Origin: Pseudomonadota bacterium
GTDB lineage: Bacteria > Pseudomonadota > Alphaproteobacteria > Rhizobiales > Xanthobacteraceae
Length of the DNA: 6,476 nucleotides
Direction of reading: 5' to 3'
Assembly (NCBI GenBank): GCA_023392205.1
Contig: JAEVZN010000120.1
Location: 1-6,476 of the forward strand
The notes below the pieces were generated by a model. The model had not been told where the DNA came from. It did no database searches and saw nothing but the letters and a program-made list of their open reading frames with translations. Position numbers and translations under genes: made by a program. Below are positions 1-5,913 of the stretch, piece after piece (position 1 is the stretch's first letter; every line of letters begins with the position of its first letter).

Positions 1-408
1 GTCGATGGTCATCGCCAGATGGCCCTGCCCCAGCAGGTCGCCACCGGTCGTTTTGCCGGCCGCGAGCGCCTCGGCGACGCGCGCGCGGTCGAAGCGCGCG
101 CAGGCGCGCATCCGCCCCGGCGTCGTATAGTCGACCACGATCATCCGCACCGGCCCGTCGCTCTGGGTCTGCAGGATGAAACGGCCGTCGAATTTCAGGG
201 ACGAGCCGAACAGCGCCGCCAGCGCAATCGCCTCGCCAAGCAGCTTGGACACAGGCTGCGGATAATCGTGACGGTTGAGAATGTCGTCCACCGCCGGCCC
301 GAGCCGGACCACGCGGCCGCGCACATCCAGCGCCTCGACCTCGAAGGGCAGGATCGTGTCGGCAGCCGAATGGGGCGATGGGGTACGGGTGGGGATGTCA
401 GTGTTCAT
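1..408 (-). CDS. hslO: Hsp33 redox-regulated chaperone, N-terminal part (cut by window edge)
   Basis: This encodes the first 136 residues of Hsp33, a cytoplasmic holdase chaperone switched on by oxidative unfolding. The frame is open to base 1, so the gene continues off the window. The visible part matches the Hsp33 N-terminal domain: a GRVVRLGPAVDDIL stretch near residues 31-44, PVSKLLGEAIALAALFGSSLKFDG at about 52-75, a FILQTQSDGPVR strand at 77-88 and a MRACARFD block at 100-107. The redox switch, four zinc-binding cysteines (CxC and CxxC), lies at the C-terminus in this family and cannot be checked here. The ATG at 408 is the natural start, because the family sequence begins soon after it; no clear Shine-Dalgarno sequence precedes it. 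The gene follows argF on the same strand after 127 bases containing a palindromic repeat, so it may be only loosely coupled to argDF. No separate promoter was recognised. Confidence 0.93.
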   Translation of the reverse strand, partial: MNTDIPTRTPSPHSAADTILPFEVEALDVRGRVVRLGPAVDDILNRHDYPQPVSKLLGEAIALAALFGSSLKFDGRFILQTQSDGPVRMIVVDYTTPGRMRACARFDRARVAEALAAGKTTGGDLLGQGHLAMTID

Positions 409-451
409 TGGGGCGTGGTCTTTGGAAATTGAGGCTGGACAATTTGATCCG

Positions 452-516
452 CTCGCCCCCGCGAAGACGGCGACCCGGAGCCGGGCAAGCTGGATTCCCG
501 CTTTCGCGGGAACGAC
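452..516. repeat. Palindromic dispersed repeat between argF and hslO
   Basis: This spacer element has a perfect 7-bp hairpin, TTCCCGC (495-501) with GCGGGAA (506-512) and a TTTC loop. Its outer ends form a perfect 8-bp inverted repeat, CCCGCGAA (458-465) with TTCGCGGG (503-510). A GGATTCCCGCTTTCGCGGGAA core bounded by a diverged CCCCGCGAAG half is typical of short intergenic repeats scattered in many alphaproteobacterial genomes, from memory of the type rather than a search. The left half looks decayed, since its own palindrome (CCCCGCGAAGACGGCG) has lost symmetry. It lies 20 bases beyond the argF stop, so the RNA hairpin could slow or end transcription of argDF or protect the 3' end. It has no T-run and is a poor intrinsic terminator. 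Confidence 0.6.
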
Positions 517-535
517 TGGAGTTGAAGCAGTCAGC

Positions 536-1465
536 CTATCGCGTGCTGGCGTTCAGGCACCAAGTAAGAATGCCCTTCTGCGCATGCAAGCGGTTCTCGG
601 CCTCGTCGAAAACCACCGATTGCGGGCCGTCCATCACCTCGTCCGTCACCTCCTCGCCCCGGTGGGCGGGCAGGCAATGCATGAAGACGGCGTCCGTCCT
701 GGCCTTGGCCATCAGGCGGGCATTGACCTGATAGGGCCGCAGCAGATTGTGGCGATTGGCCTTGCTGGCCTCGTCGCCCATGGACACCCAGGTGTCGGTG
801 ACGACGCAATGCGCGCCGCGCACGGCCTCTTCCGGATCGGCGCCGATATGGATAGCGGCGCCCGAGCTGGCGATCCAGTCCAGCAGCCATTGTTGCGGCT
901 TCAATTCCGGCGGGGTCGCCACATTGAGGCGGAAGTCGAAGCGCTCGGCGGCATGCATCCAAGAGGTCAGCACATTGTTGGAATCGCCGGTCCAGGCGAC
1001 GGTCTTCTTCTTGATCGAGCCGAGATGCTCCTCGAAAGTCATCACATCGGCCATCACCTGGCAGGGATGCGATTGCTTGGTCAGGGCATTGATGATCGGC
1101 ACCGTGGCGTATTGCGCCAGTTCGGTGACCAGATCGTGCTCGAGCGTGCGGATCACAACCGCATCGACGAAACGCGACATCACCCGCGCGGTGTCGGGAA
1201 TGGATTCGCCGCGGCCAAGCTGCATCTCCTGTCCGGTCAGCGTCACAACATCGCCGCCGAGCTGGCGCATCGCCACCTCGAACGAGATGCGCGTGCGCGT
1301 GGACGGCTTGTCGAAGATCATTGCCATCGTCTGGCCCGCAAGCGCCCGCTTGCCGCGCCCGGTGCGCGACTTCTTCATCGCGCGTGCCGCGGCGATGATC
1401 GCCCGCAGATCGGTCGGTGCGATGTCGGTCAGGTTGATGAAATGGCGGATCTTGCGGCGTGCCAT
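536..1465 (-). CDS. argF: Ornithine carbamoyltransferase
   Basis: ArgF transfers the carbamoyl group of carbamoyl phosphate to ornithine, giving citrulline, in the cytoplasmic arginine pathway. The 309-residue product has the usual length. The carbamoyl-phosphate loop STRTR is at residues 55-59, HPCQ at 133-136, the ornithine-binding DTWVSMG at 224-230 and the catalytic [11 protein letters not shown] at 263-273. SMG and HCLP together identify ornithine as the substrate, rather than aspartate or N-acetylornithine. The ATG at 1465 is preferred because [12 protein letters not shown] fits the family N-terminus. The same frame stays open upstream only as antisense-like sequence inside argD. The start shares one base with the argD stop (TGATG), which implies translational coupling. 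A GTG codon immediately before it is a possible alternative start. The stop is TAG. Confidence 0.97.
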   Translation of the reverse strand: MARRKIRHFINLTDIAPTDLRAIIAAARAMKKSRTGRGKRALAGQTMAMIFDKPSTRTRISFEVAMRQLGGDVVTLTGQEMQLGRGESIPDTARVMSRFVDAVVIRTLEHDLVTELAQYATVPIINALTKQSHPCQVMADVMTFEEHLGSIKKKTVAWTGDSNNVLTSWMHAAERFDFRLNVATPPELKPQQWLLDWIASSGAAIHIGADPEEAVRGAHCVVTDTWVSMGDEASKANRHNLLRPYQVNARLMAKARTDAVFMHCLPAHRGEEVTDEVMDGPQSVVFDEAENRLHAQKGILTWCLNASTR

Positions 1466-2658
1466 CACGGCACCGCCTTGCCGGTCGCGCGCGCAAGCGC
1501 GGCGCAGGCGCGATCGATCATGGCAATGCCTTCGGCCACATCGCTTTCGGTCACGATCAGCGGCGGCAGCAGGCGCACGACATTCTCGCCGGCGGCCACC
1601 GTCAGCAGCCGCTCGTTGCGCAAGGCCGTCACCATGTCGCCATTCGGCACCACGCAACGCAGCCCGATCAGCAGGCCCTCGCCGCGTACTTCGGCGATCA
1701 CATCCGGATAGCGGTCTTTCACCTCGGCAAGCCGTTGCCTGAACAGCAGCGCGAGCTTGCGCACGTTGTCGAGAAAGCCCGGCTCCAGCACGACATCGAG
1801 CACCGCATTGCCGACCCGTGTGGCCAGCGGATTGCCGCCGAAGGTCGAGCCATGCGTGCCGACCGTCATGCCCTTGGCGGCTTCGCGCGTGCCAAGACAG
1901 GCGCCGATCGGAAAGCCGCCGCCGAGCGCCTTGGCCAGCGCCATGATGTCGGGCGCAATGCCGGTGCGCTGATAGGCGAACAATTCGCCGGAACGGCCGA
2001 CGCCCGTCTGCACTTCGTCAAAGACGAGCAGCAGGCCGCGCGCGTCGCACAATTCGCGCAGCGCGCGGAGAAACTCCGGCGCCACCACGCGCACGCCGCC
2101 CTCGCCCTGGATCGGTTCGATCAGGATGGCGGCTGTCTCGTCGGTGATGGCATTGCGCGTGGCCTCAAGATCGGCGAACGGCACCTGATGGAAGCCGCCC
2201 GCGACCGGGCCGAAGCCTTCGAGATATTTCGGCTGTCCGCCCGCCGCCAGCGTCGCCAGCGTGCGGCCGTGGAAGGCGCCCTCATAGGTGATGATGCCGA
2301 CCTTGTCCGGATGGCCGCTCACCGCATGATATTTGCGCGCCATCTTGATCGCGGCTTCCATCGCCTCGGCACCGGAATTGGCGAAGAAGACCACATCGGC
2401 GAAACTCGCCGCGCACAGACGTTCGGCCAGCGTCTCGGCTTCCGGGATCCGGAACAGGTTGGAGACATGCCACAGCTTCTGCGCCTGATCGGTGAGAGCC
2501 GCGACAAGATGCGGGTGCGCATGACCGAGCACATTCACCGCCACACCGGATGCGAAATCGAGATAGCGGTCGCCACTGGTCGCGGTCAGCCAGGCGCCCT
2601 CGCCCCGCTCGAAAGCAAGTTCAGCACGGGCATAGGTTGGCAGAAGATGCGAGAGCAC
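1465..2658 (-). CDS. argD: Acetylornithine aminotransferase
   Basis: ArgD is a class-III, PLP-dependent aminotransferase. It interconverts N-acetylglutamate semialdehyde and N-acetylornithine, using glutamate as amino donor, and often also acts in lysine synthesis. With the GTG start at 2658 the product is 397 residues, the family size. Visible features are SGAEA at 95-99 (phosphate/PLP pocket), FHGRT at 129-133, EPIQGEGG at 181-188, [12 protein letters not shown] at 213-224 with the PLP-binding Asp214, and [13 protein letters not shown] at 241-253 with the Schiff-base Lys243. The frame is open further upstream to a GTG at 2739. That codon lies only a few bases from the predicted transcription start and inside a hairpin, and its extra residues do not resemble the family. 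The start at 2658 gives [11 protein letters not shown], which aligns with known N-termini and has GGGA eight bases upstream. A TTG at 2700 is a less likely alternative. Confidence 0.95.
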   Translation of the reverse strand: MLSHLLPTYARAELAFERGEGAWLTATSGDRYLDFASGVAVNVLGHAHPHLVAALTDQAQKLWHVSNLFRIPEAETLAERLCAASFADVVFFANSGAEAMEAAIKMARKYHAVSGHPDKVGIITYEGAFHGRTLATLAAGGQPKYLEGFGPVAGGFHQVPFADLEATRNAITDETAAILIEPIQGEGGVRVVAPEFLRALRELCDARGLLLVFDEVQTGVGRSGELFAYQRTGIAPDIMALAKALGGGFPIGACLGTREAAKGMTVGTHGSTFGGNPLATRVGNAVLDVVLEPGFLDNVRKLALLFRQRLAEVKDRYPDVIAEVRGEGLLIGLRCVVPNGDMVTALRNERLLTVAAGENVVRLLPPLIVTESDVAEGIAMIDRACAALARATGKAVP

Positions 2659-2717
2659 GGCAGAAATCCCGGCAGAACAGGGCGCAAAAGCGCAGAACAA
2701 CGGCGATGAAACGAAAC

Positions 2718-2739
2718 GTGCCGCCTCGGCGGGCGGCAC
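2718..2739 (-). promoter_or_regulatory. Hairpin at the 5' end of the argDF transcript
   Basis: The perfect 8-bp inverted repeat GTGCCGCC (2718-2725) / GGCGGCAC (2732-2739) encloses a 6-base loop. It sits only about three bases inside the transcript expected from the promoter at 2749-2776, so the argDF mRNA would begin with a very GC-rich stem. Such 5' stems can protect an mRNA from decay. Alternatively it could be an attenuator, because on the minus strand it is followed by GTTTCGTTTC, but that T-rich stretch is interrupted. About 60 bases of leader then separate it from the preferred argD start codon. The structure is seen directly; the role is inferred. Confidence 0.5.
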
Positions 2740-2748
2740 ATTTGCATC

Positions 2749-2776
2749 ATTTTAGGTCGCCTCGGTGAGGTGTCAA
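2749..2776 (-). promoter_or_regulatory. Sigma70-type promoter for argDF
   Basis: Read on the minus strand, TTGACA (2776-2771, a perfect -35 box) is followed after 16 bases by TAAAAT (2754-2749, five of six matches to TATAAT). Transcription should begin near 2742. The spacer holds a small perfect palindrome, CCTC-GGT-GAGG (2760-2770), which might be an operator but is short enough to be chance. This promoter favours the downstream argD start at 2658 and leaves a leader of about 85 bases. It points away from gcrA. Confidence 0.75.
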
Positions 2777-2787
2777 CCGACGCGGCC

Positions 2788-2796
2788 GGTGGATAA
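2788..2796 (-). promoter_or_regulatory. DnaA-box-like site in the argD-gcrA spacer
   Basis: The minus strand reads TTATCCACC, eight of nine matches to the DnaA box TTATCCACA. A weaker match, TTGTCCCCA (seven of nine), lies on the plus strand at 2807-2815, ten bases away. The site is 11 bases upstream of the argDF -35 box and about 250 bases upstream of the gcrA start codon. In Caulobacter crescentus DnaA is reported to activate gcrA directly, so a DnaA site here is biologically reasonable. A single 9-mer with one mismatch can also arise by chance. Confidence 0.4.
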
Positions 2797-2860
2797 ATGC
2801 GCCGCTTTGTCCCCAGTAAAGCGCCGTGGAACAGCATGTTTATGGGGGAGAGTGTCCGGG

Positions 2861-2880
2861 GGACTCTTGCGGGCGAGTCC
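2861..2880. promoter_or_regulatory. Inverted pair of GANTC (CcrM) sites upstream of gcrA
   Basis: GGACTC (2861-2866) and GAGTCC (2875-2880) form a perfect 6-bp inverted repeat with an 8-base spacer. Each arm contains one GANTC, the sequence methylated on adenine by CcrM in Alphaproteobacteria. A wider inverted repeat, GGGGGA (2844-2849) and TCCCCC (2896-2901), encloses the pair. A third GANTC (GATTC, 3003-3007) lies 42 bases before the gcrA start codon. GcrA recruits sigma70 RNA polymerase to promoters with methylated GANTC, so these sites are candidates for autoregulation or methylation timing of gcrA. I could not assign a convincing -10/-35 pair for gcrA. Confidence 0.45.
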
Positions 2881-3048
2881 AGCCATCTAGTAGTGTCCCC
2901 CTCGTCGAATACGACATCTCGTGCGGCGGACTGAGTTTCAACGGTAAATCTTGGTGTGGCGTGAGCGTCGGCAGCCGAAGGGCTGGTCAGGCGACGGGAA
3001 TGGATTCCGCAAGCGGGACAGTCCGCATCCGGACAAGAGAGGCAGCCG

Positions 3049-3549
3049 ATGACGTGGAATGACGAACGGGTCGAACAATTGAAAAAGCTTTGGGCGGACG
3101 GCCTGTCCGCCAGCCAGATCGCCGCCGAATTGGGCGGAATTACCCGCAACGCGGTCATCGGCAAGGTTCACAGGCTCGGATTGTCGGGCCGCACCAAGGC
3201 GCCGGCGTCGAATGCGCCGCGCCAGCGCAAGCCGCGCGCAACCCACATGGTGCGGGTCGCCCGCCCCGCGATGCGCGGGAATACGGCGCTGGCGCAGGCC
3301 TATTCCTACGACTACGAGGTCGAGGCGGACGCCTCGCCCGTCGAGAATGTCATCCCGATGGGTCAGCGGCGCTCATTGCTGGAGTTGAACGAGCAGACCT
3401 GCAAATGGCCGATCGGCGATCCGGCAACCCAGGACTTCTACTTTTGCGGCGGCCACGCAATGTCCGGCCTCCCCTATTGCGCCTATCACTCGCGCATTGC
3501 CTATCAGCCGCCGGCCGCGCGGCGCGACAAGCGTCCGGTCAGCCGGTAA
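3049..3549 (+). CDS. gcrA: Cell-cycle regulator GcrA
   Basis: GcrA is an alphaproteobacterial transcription factor that binds sigma70 and activates promoters bearing CcrM-methylated GANTC sites, timing division and other S-phase genes. The 166-residue product is close to the Caulobacter length. The N-terminus (about 1-47, from MTWNDERVEQLKKLW to GKVHRLGLSGR) is the family's helix-turn-helix DNA-binding domain. A basic, proline- and alanine-rich linker follows at about 48-75. The C-terminal sigma-interacting region (about 106-155) has the conserved TCKWPIGDP, FYFCGG and LPYCAYHSRIAY blocks. Cys118, Cys133, Cys144 and His147 are spaced like a possible metal site, which is inference only. GAGAGG at 3037-3042, six bases before ATG, fixes the start. 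The gene is divergent from argD and convergent with phoB, so it is probably transcribed alone. Its upstream region carries GANTC and DnaA-like sites. Confidence 0.95.
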   Translation: MTWNDERVEQLKKLWADGLSASQIAAELGGITRNAVIGKVHRLGLSGRTKAPASNAPRQRKPRATHMVRVARPAMRGNTALAQAYSYDYEVEADASPVENVIPMGQRRSLLELNEQTCKWPIGDPATQDFYFCGGHAMSGLPYCAYHSRIAYQPPAARRDKRPVSR

Positions 3550-3562
3550 GGCCGGCCCCGCT

Positions 3563-3587
3563 CCGGCTTTGATGACATCAAAGCCGG
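3563..3587. terminator. Hairpin between convergent gcrA and phoB, probable bidirectional terminator
   Basis: A perfect 12-bp inverted repeat, CCGGCTTTGATG (3563-3574) and CATCAAAGCCGG (3576-3587), is separated by one base; a real RNA loop would open the inner pairs. It begins 13 bases after the gcrA stop and ends 13 bases before the phoB stop codon. Flanking GGCC bases on both sides can extend the stem with a bulge. On the plus strand it is followed by GGCCTTTGT. Neither strand has a long T-run, so it is a GC-rich, Rho-independent-like structure of moderate quality serving both genes. Confidence 0.75.
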
Positions 3588-3600
3588 GGCCTTTGTCGGC

Positions 3601-4311
3601 CTAATTCGCTTTGCCGAAACGATCGTCGATCGCGTAGCCGGAGCCGCGCACAGTGCGGATCGGATCGCCGTCCCGGCCGCGATTCAGTGCCTTGCGCAGC
3701 CGGCCGACATGTACGTCCACGGTCCGCTCGTCGATATAAACTTCGTTGCCCCAGACACCGTCCAGCAATTGCTCACGCGTGAACACCCGGCCGGGACGCT
3801 CCATCAGAAACTCCAGAAGACGAAATTCGGTCGGGCCGAGATCGACATCGCGGCCGCCCCGGGACACCCGCTTCTTCACGCGGTCCAGTTCGATTTCGCC
3901 GAGGGTCAACACATCTGCCAGTCTCTCGGGCCTCGAACGGCGCAACAGCGCGCGAATCCGGGCGATGAGTTCCGGCACCGAAAACGGCTTGACGATATAG
4001 TCGTCGGCACCTGTCGACAGTCCGCGCACCCGCTCGCTTTCCTCGCCGCGCGCCGTCAGCATGATGATCGGCAGCGACTTGGTTTCCGGGCGCGAGCGCA
4101 GGCGGCGACAGCGCTCGATCCCCGACAGGCCCGGCAGCATCCAGTCCAGCACGACGAGATCCGGCGTGCTTTCGCGCAGCCGTGTATCGGCGTCGTCGCC
4201 GCGCGCGATCGTCTCGACGTCATACCCTTCGGATTCGAGGTTATAACGCAAGAGCAGTGACAGCGGCTCCTCGTCTTCCACGATCAGAATGCGGGATGTC
4301 TGAACCGTCAT
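3601..4311 (-). CDS. phoB: Phosphate regulon response regulator PhoB
   Basis: PhoB is the OmpR-family response regulator that, once phosphorylated during phosphate starvation, binds Pho boxes and activates pst and other phosphate genes. The product has 236 residues. The receiver domain (about 6-122) shows the acidic pair Glu12-Asp13, the phospho-acceptor Asp56 in VVLDWMLPG, Thr86 in MLTA, Tyr105 and Lys108 in DDYIVKPF. The winged-helix domain (about 134-232) contains LGPTEFRLLEFLMERPGRVF, the recognition region IDERTVDVHVGRLRKAL and the final VRGSGYAI. The ATG at 4311 matches the family N-terminus (RILIVEDE from residue 7). It lies 20 bases after the phoU stop, so the genes are cotranscribed. 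Its Shine-Dalgarno sequence is unusually distant. The sensor kinase phoR is not in the window. No Pho box was found here; the operon promoter lies beyond the window end. Confidence 0.95.
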   Translation of the reverse strand: MTVQTSRILIVEDEEPLSLLLRYNLESEGYDVETIARGDDADTRLRESTPDLVVLDWMLPGLSGIERCRRLRSRPETKSLPIIMLTARGEESERVRGLSTGADDYIVKPFSVPELIARIRALLRRSRPERLADVLTLGEIELDRVKKRVSRGGRDVDLGPTEFRLLEFLMERPGRVFTREQLLDGVWGNEVYIDERTVDVHVGRLRKALNRGRDGDPIRTVRGSGYAIDDRFGKAN

Positions 4312-4324
4312 GGCAGCGCTATGG

Positions 4325-4330
4325 ACCTCC
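4325..4330 (-). promoter_or_regulatory. Distant Shine-Dalgarno sequence of phoB
   Basis: GGAGGT, a full-strength ribosome-binding sequence, lies between the phoU stop and phoB, 13 bases before the phoB ATG. The usual spacing is five to nine. No in-frame ATG, GTG or TTG lies closer, and the ATG at 4311 agrees with the family N-terminus. The long spacing may therefore lower phoB translation relative to phoU. Confidence 0.5.
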
Positions 4331-4331
4331 G

Positions 4332-5039
4332 TCACAGCGAAACAGGGGCGAAACTCGTGGTATCCGCCTTCGGCCGTTCGCCAGCCAGCGGCTCGCCCTT
4401 GATCATATAATGCACGGTTTCCGCGATATTCGTCGCGTGATCGCCCATGCGCTCGATATTCTTTGCCGAGAACAGCAGATGAATGCAGAAGGTGATGCTG
4501 CGCGGATCTTCCATCATATAGGTCAGCAATTCGCGGAACAGCGACACGCACATCGCGTCGATTTCCTCGTCGCGCGTCCACACTTCCAATGCCTGCTCGA
4601 CATTGCGCGATGTATAGGCATCCAGCACGTTTTTCAGCTGTGCCAGCACCAGCTTGCCCATATGCTCGACACCGCGGATCAGCTTCAGCGACGGATACTC
4701 GCCGCTCAGATCCAGAACGCGTTTGCCGAGATTCTTGGCAAGATCGCCGATGCGCTCGATTTCGTTGGCCACGCGCAGCGCGCTCACCACTTCACGCAGG
4801 TCATTGGCCATCGGCTGGCGCCGCGCGATGGTGAGCACCGCGAATTCCTCGACCTCGCGCTGCAACGCATCGACCTGCGAATCCGCAGCGATCAGTTTGC
4901 GGGCGAGATTGACGTCACGGCGGGTCAGCGCATGTACCGCATCCGCGATTTCCTTTTCCGCAAGGCCGCCCATCTCGGCGACCATGCGATTGAGTTCCTG
5001 CAGGTCGACGTCGAAGGCCTTGGCGATATGGTCTGTCAT
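4332..5039 (-). CDS. phoU: Phosphate signalling protein PhoU
   Basis: PhoU is a cytoplasmic helical protein that links the Pst transporter to the PhoR sensor kinase and keeps the Pho response off when phosphate is plentiful. The 235-residue product has two tandem three-helix PhoU domains. Each ends in the family's acidic metal-binding motif: NEIERIGD at residues 92-99 and KNIERMGDHATNIAE at 193-207. The ATG at 5039 gives MTDHIAKAFDVDLQELN, a typical N-terminus, and AAGGA lies about eight bases upstream. The frame is open to 5156 inside pstB, but that extension has no family resemblance. The gene follows pstB after 31 bases and precedes phoB by 20, so all are one transcript. The Ser/Ala/Pro-containing tail after residue 215 is unremarkable. 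Confidence 0.95.
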   Translation of the reverse strand: MTDHIAKAFDVDLQELNRMVAEMGGLAEKEIADAVHALTRRDVNLARKLIAADSQVDALQREVEEFAVLTIARRQPMANDLREVVSALRVANEIERIGDLAKNLGKRVLDLSGEYPSLKLIRGVEHMGKLVLAQLKNVLDAYTSRNVEQALEVWTRDEEIDAMCVSLFRELLTYMMEDPRSITFCIHLLFSAKNIERMGDHATNIAETVHYMIKGEPLAGERPKADTTSFAPVSL

Positions 5040-5070
5040 AACGGGTGTCCTTGCCTGTCCTGCCGCCGCA

Positions 5071-5913
5071 TCAACCGAAGCGGCCGGTAATGTAATCCTG
5101 GGTGCGCCGGTCCTGCGGCGTGGTGAAGATGCTCTCGGTCGGCCCTTCCTCGACAAGGTTGCCGAGATGGAAGAAGGCTGTGCGCTGGGAAACGCGGGCG
5201 GCCTGCTGCATGGAATGTGTGACGATCACGATGGTGAAACTCTGCCGCAATTCGTCGATCAGCTCCTCGATACGCGCGGTGGCGATCGGATCGAGCGCCG
5301 AGCATGGCTCGTCCATCAGAATCACTTCAGGTGACACGGCAATTGTACGTGCGATGCAAAGCCGCTGCTGCTGTCCGCCAGACAGGCCGGTGCCAGGTTC
5401 GTTCAGGCGATCCTTGGCTTCGTCCCAAAGGCCGGCCTTGCGCAAGCTGCTTTCCACGATCGCTTCGAGATCGGCCTTTGAACGTGCAATGCCGTGGATG
5501 CGCGGCCCGTATGCCACGTTCTCGAAGATCGACTTCGGAAACGGGTTCGGCTTCTGGAACACCATTCCGACCCGGGCGCGCAGCTCTACAACGTCGAGAT
5601 CGGCATCGTAGATATTGCGCCCGTCAAGAGTAATGCTGCCTTCGACGCGCGAGCCTTCGATGGTGTCGTTCATGCGGTTGAAGCAGCGCAGAAATGTGGA
5701 CTTCCCGCAACCCGAAGGTCCGATGAAGGCCATCACCGCCTGTGCCGGAATATCTACAGAGACGGAGTTCAAAGCCTGCTTCTCGCCATAGAAGACCTTG
5801 ACATCGCGCGCGACCACCTTCGGACCGGACAGCGATGCTGGCACCGCTCCGGGTTTGTTCATGATGGTTTGCGCCGCAGTTACATCGTGCATGGCATCCT
5901 CACTCTTTTTCAT
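5071..5913 (-). CDS. pstB: Phosphate ABC transporter ATP-binding protein PstB
   Basis: PstB is the ATPase that powers high-affinity phosphate import through PstC and PstA at the inner membrane. With the ATG at 5913 it has 280 residues and all ABC motifs: Walker [10 protein letters not shown] at 65-73, Q-loop Gln120 in [10 protein letters not shown], signature LSGGQ at 177-181, Walker B VILMDEP at 197-203, D-loop SALD at 205-208 and the switch His233. The CFNRMND and KPNPFPKSI stretches are characteristic of PstB. The first 30 residues are a poorly conserved extension. The start overlaps the pstA stop by one base (TGATG), with a GTG directly before it. An in-frame ATG at 5892, with GAGGA four bases upstream, could instead give a 273-residue protein; its Shine-Dalgarno is better and the family body is unaffected. 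Confidence 0.96.
   Translation of the reverse strand: MKKSEDAMHDVTAAQTIMNKPGAVPASLSGPKVVARDVKVFYGEKQALNSVSVDIPAQAVMAFIGPSGCGKSTFLRCFNRMNDTIEGSRVEGSITLDGRNIYDADLDVVELRARVGMVFQKPNPFPKSIFENVAYGPRIHGIARSKADLEAIVESSLRKAGLWDEAKDRLNEPGTGLSGGQQQRLCIARTIAVSPEVILMDEPCSALDPIATARIEELIDELRQSFTIVIVTHSMQQAARVSQRTAFFHLGNLVEEGPTESIFTTPQDRRTQDYITGRFG

Noticed and set aside
409..451. Possible hslO promoter (TTGTCC as a -35 box on the minus strand)
   Set aside because: No acceptable -10 box lies 16-18 bases downstream.
275..2709. Very long open frames on the plus strand opposite argF and argD (478 and 416 codons)
   Set aside because: They are antisense to two genes with complete catalytic motifs. GC-rich codon bias keeps the opposite strand open, and the translations are rich in Arg, His and Ala with no recognisable domain.
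2851..2898. Direct repeat AGTGTCC at 2851-2857 and 2892-2898
   Set aside because: Seven bases repeated once at 41-base spacing is not convincing without conservation data.
3003..3035. Short alternating complementary pieces (TCCGC, GCGGGA, TCCGC) just before the gcrA ribosome site, as a possible RNA switch
   Set aside because: The stems are only four to five base pairs, there is no conserved riboswitch core, and such pairs are common in GC-rich leaders.
2826..3062. 78-codon frame on the plus strand upstream of gcrA
   Set aside because: It starts at a GTG without a clear ribosome site, overlaps the gcrA start, looks like no known protein and crosses the regulatory sites.
5033..5039. CTGTCAT, matching half of a Pho box, at the phoU start
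   Set aside because: The second half expected 11 bases later (GGTGTCC instead of CTGTCAT) does not match, and the sequence is simply the start of the phoU coding frame read on the other strand.
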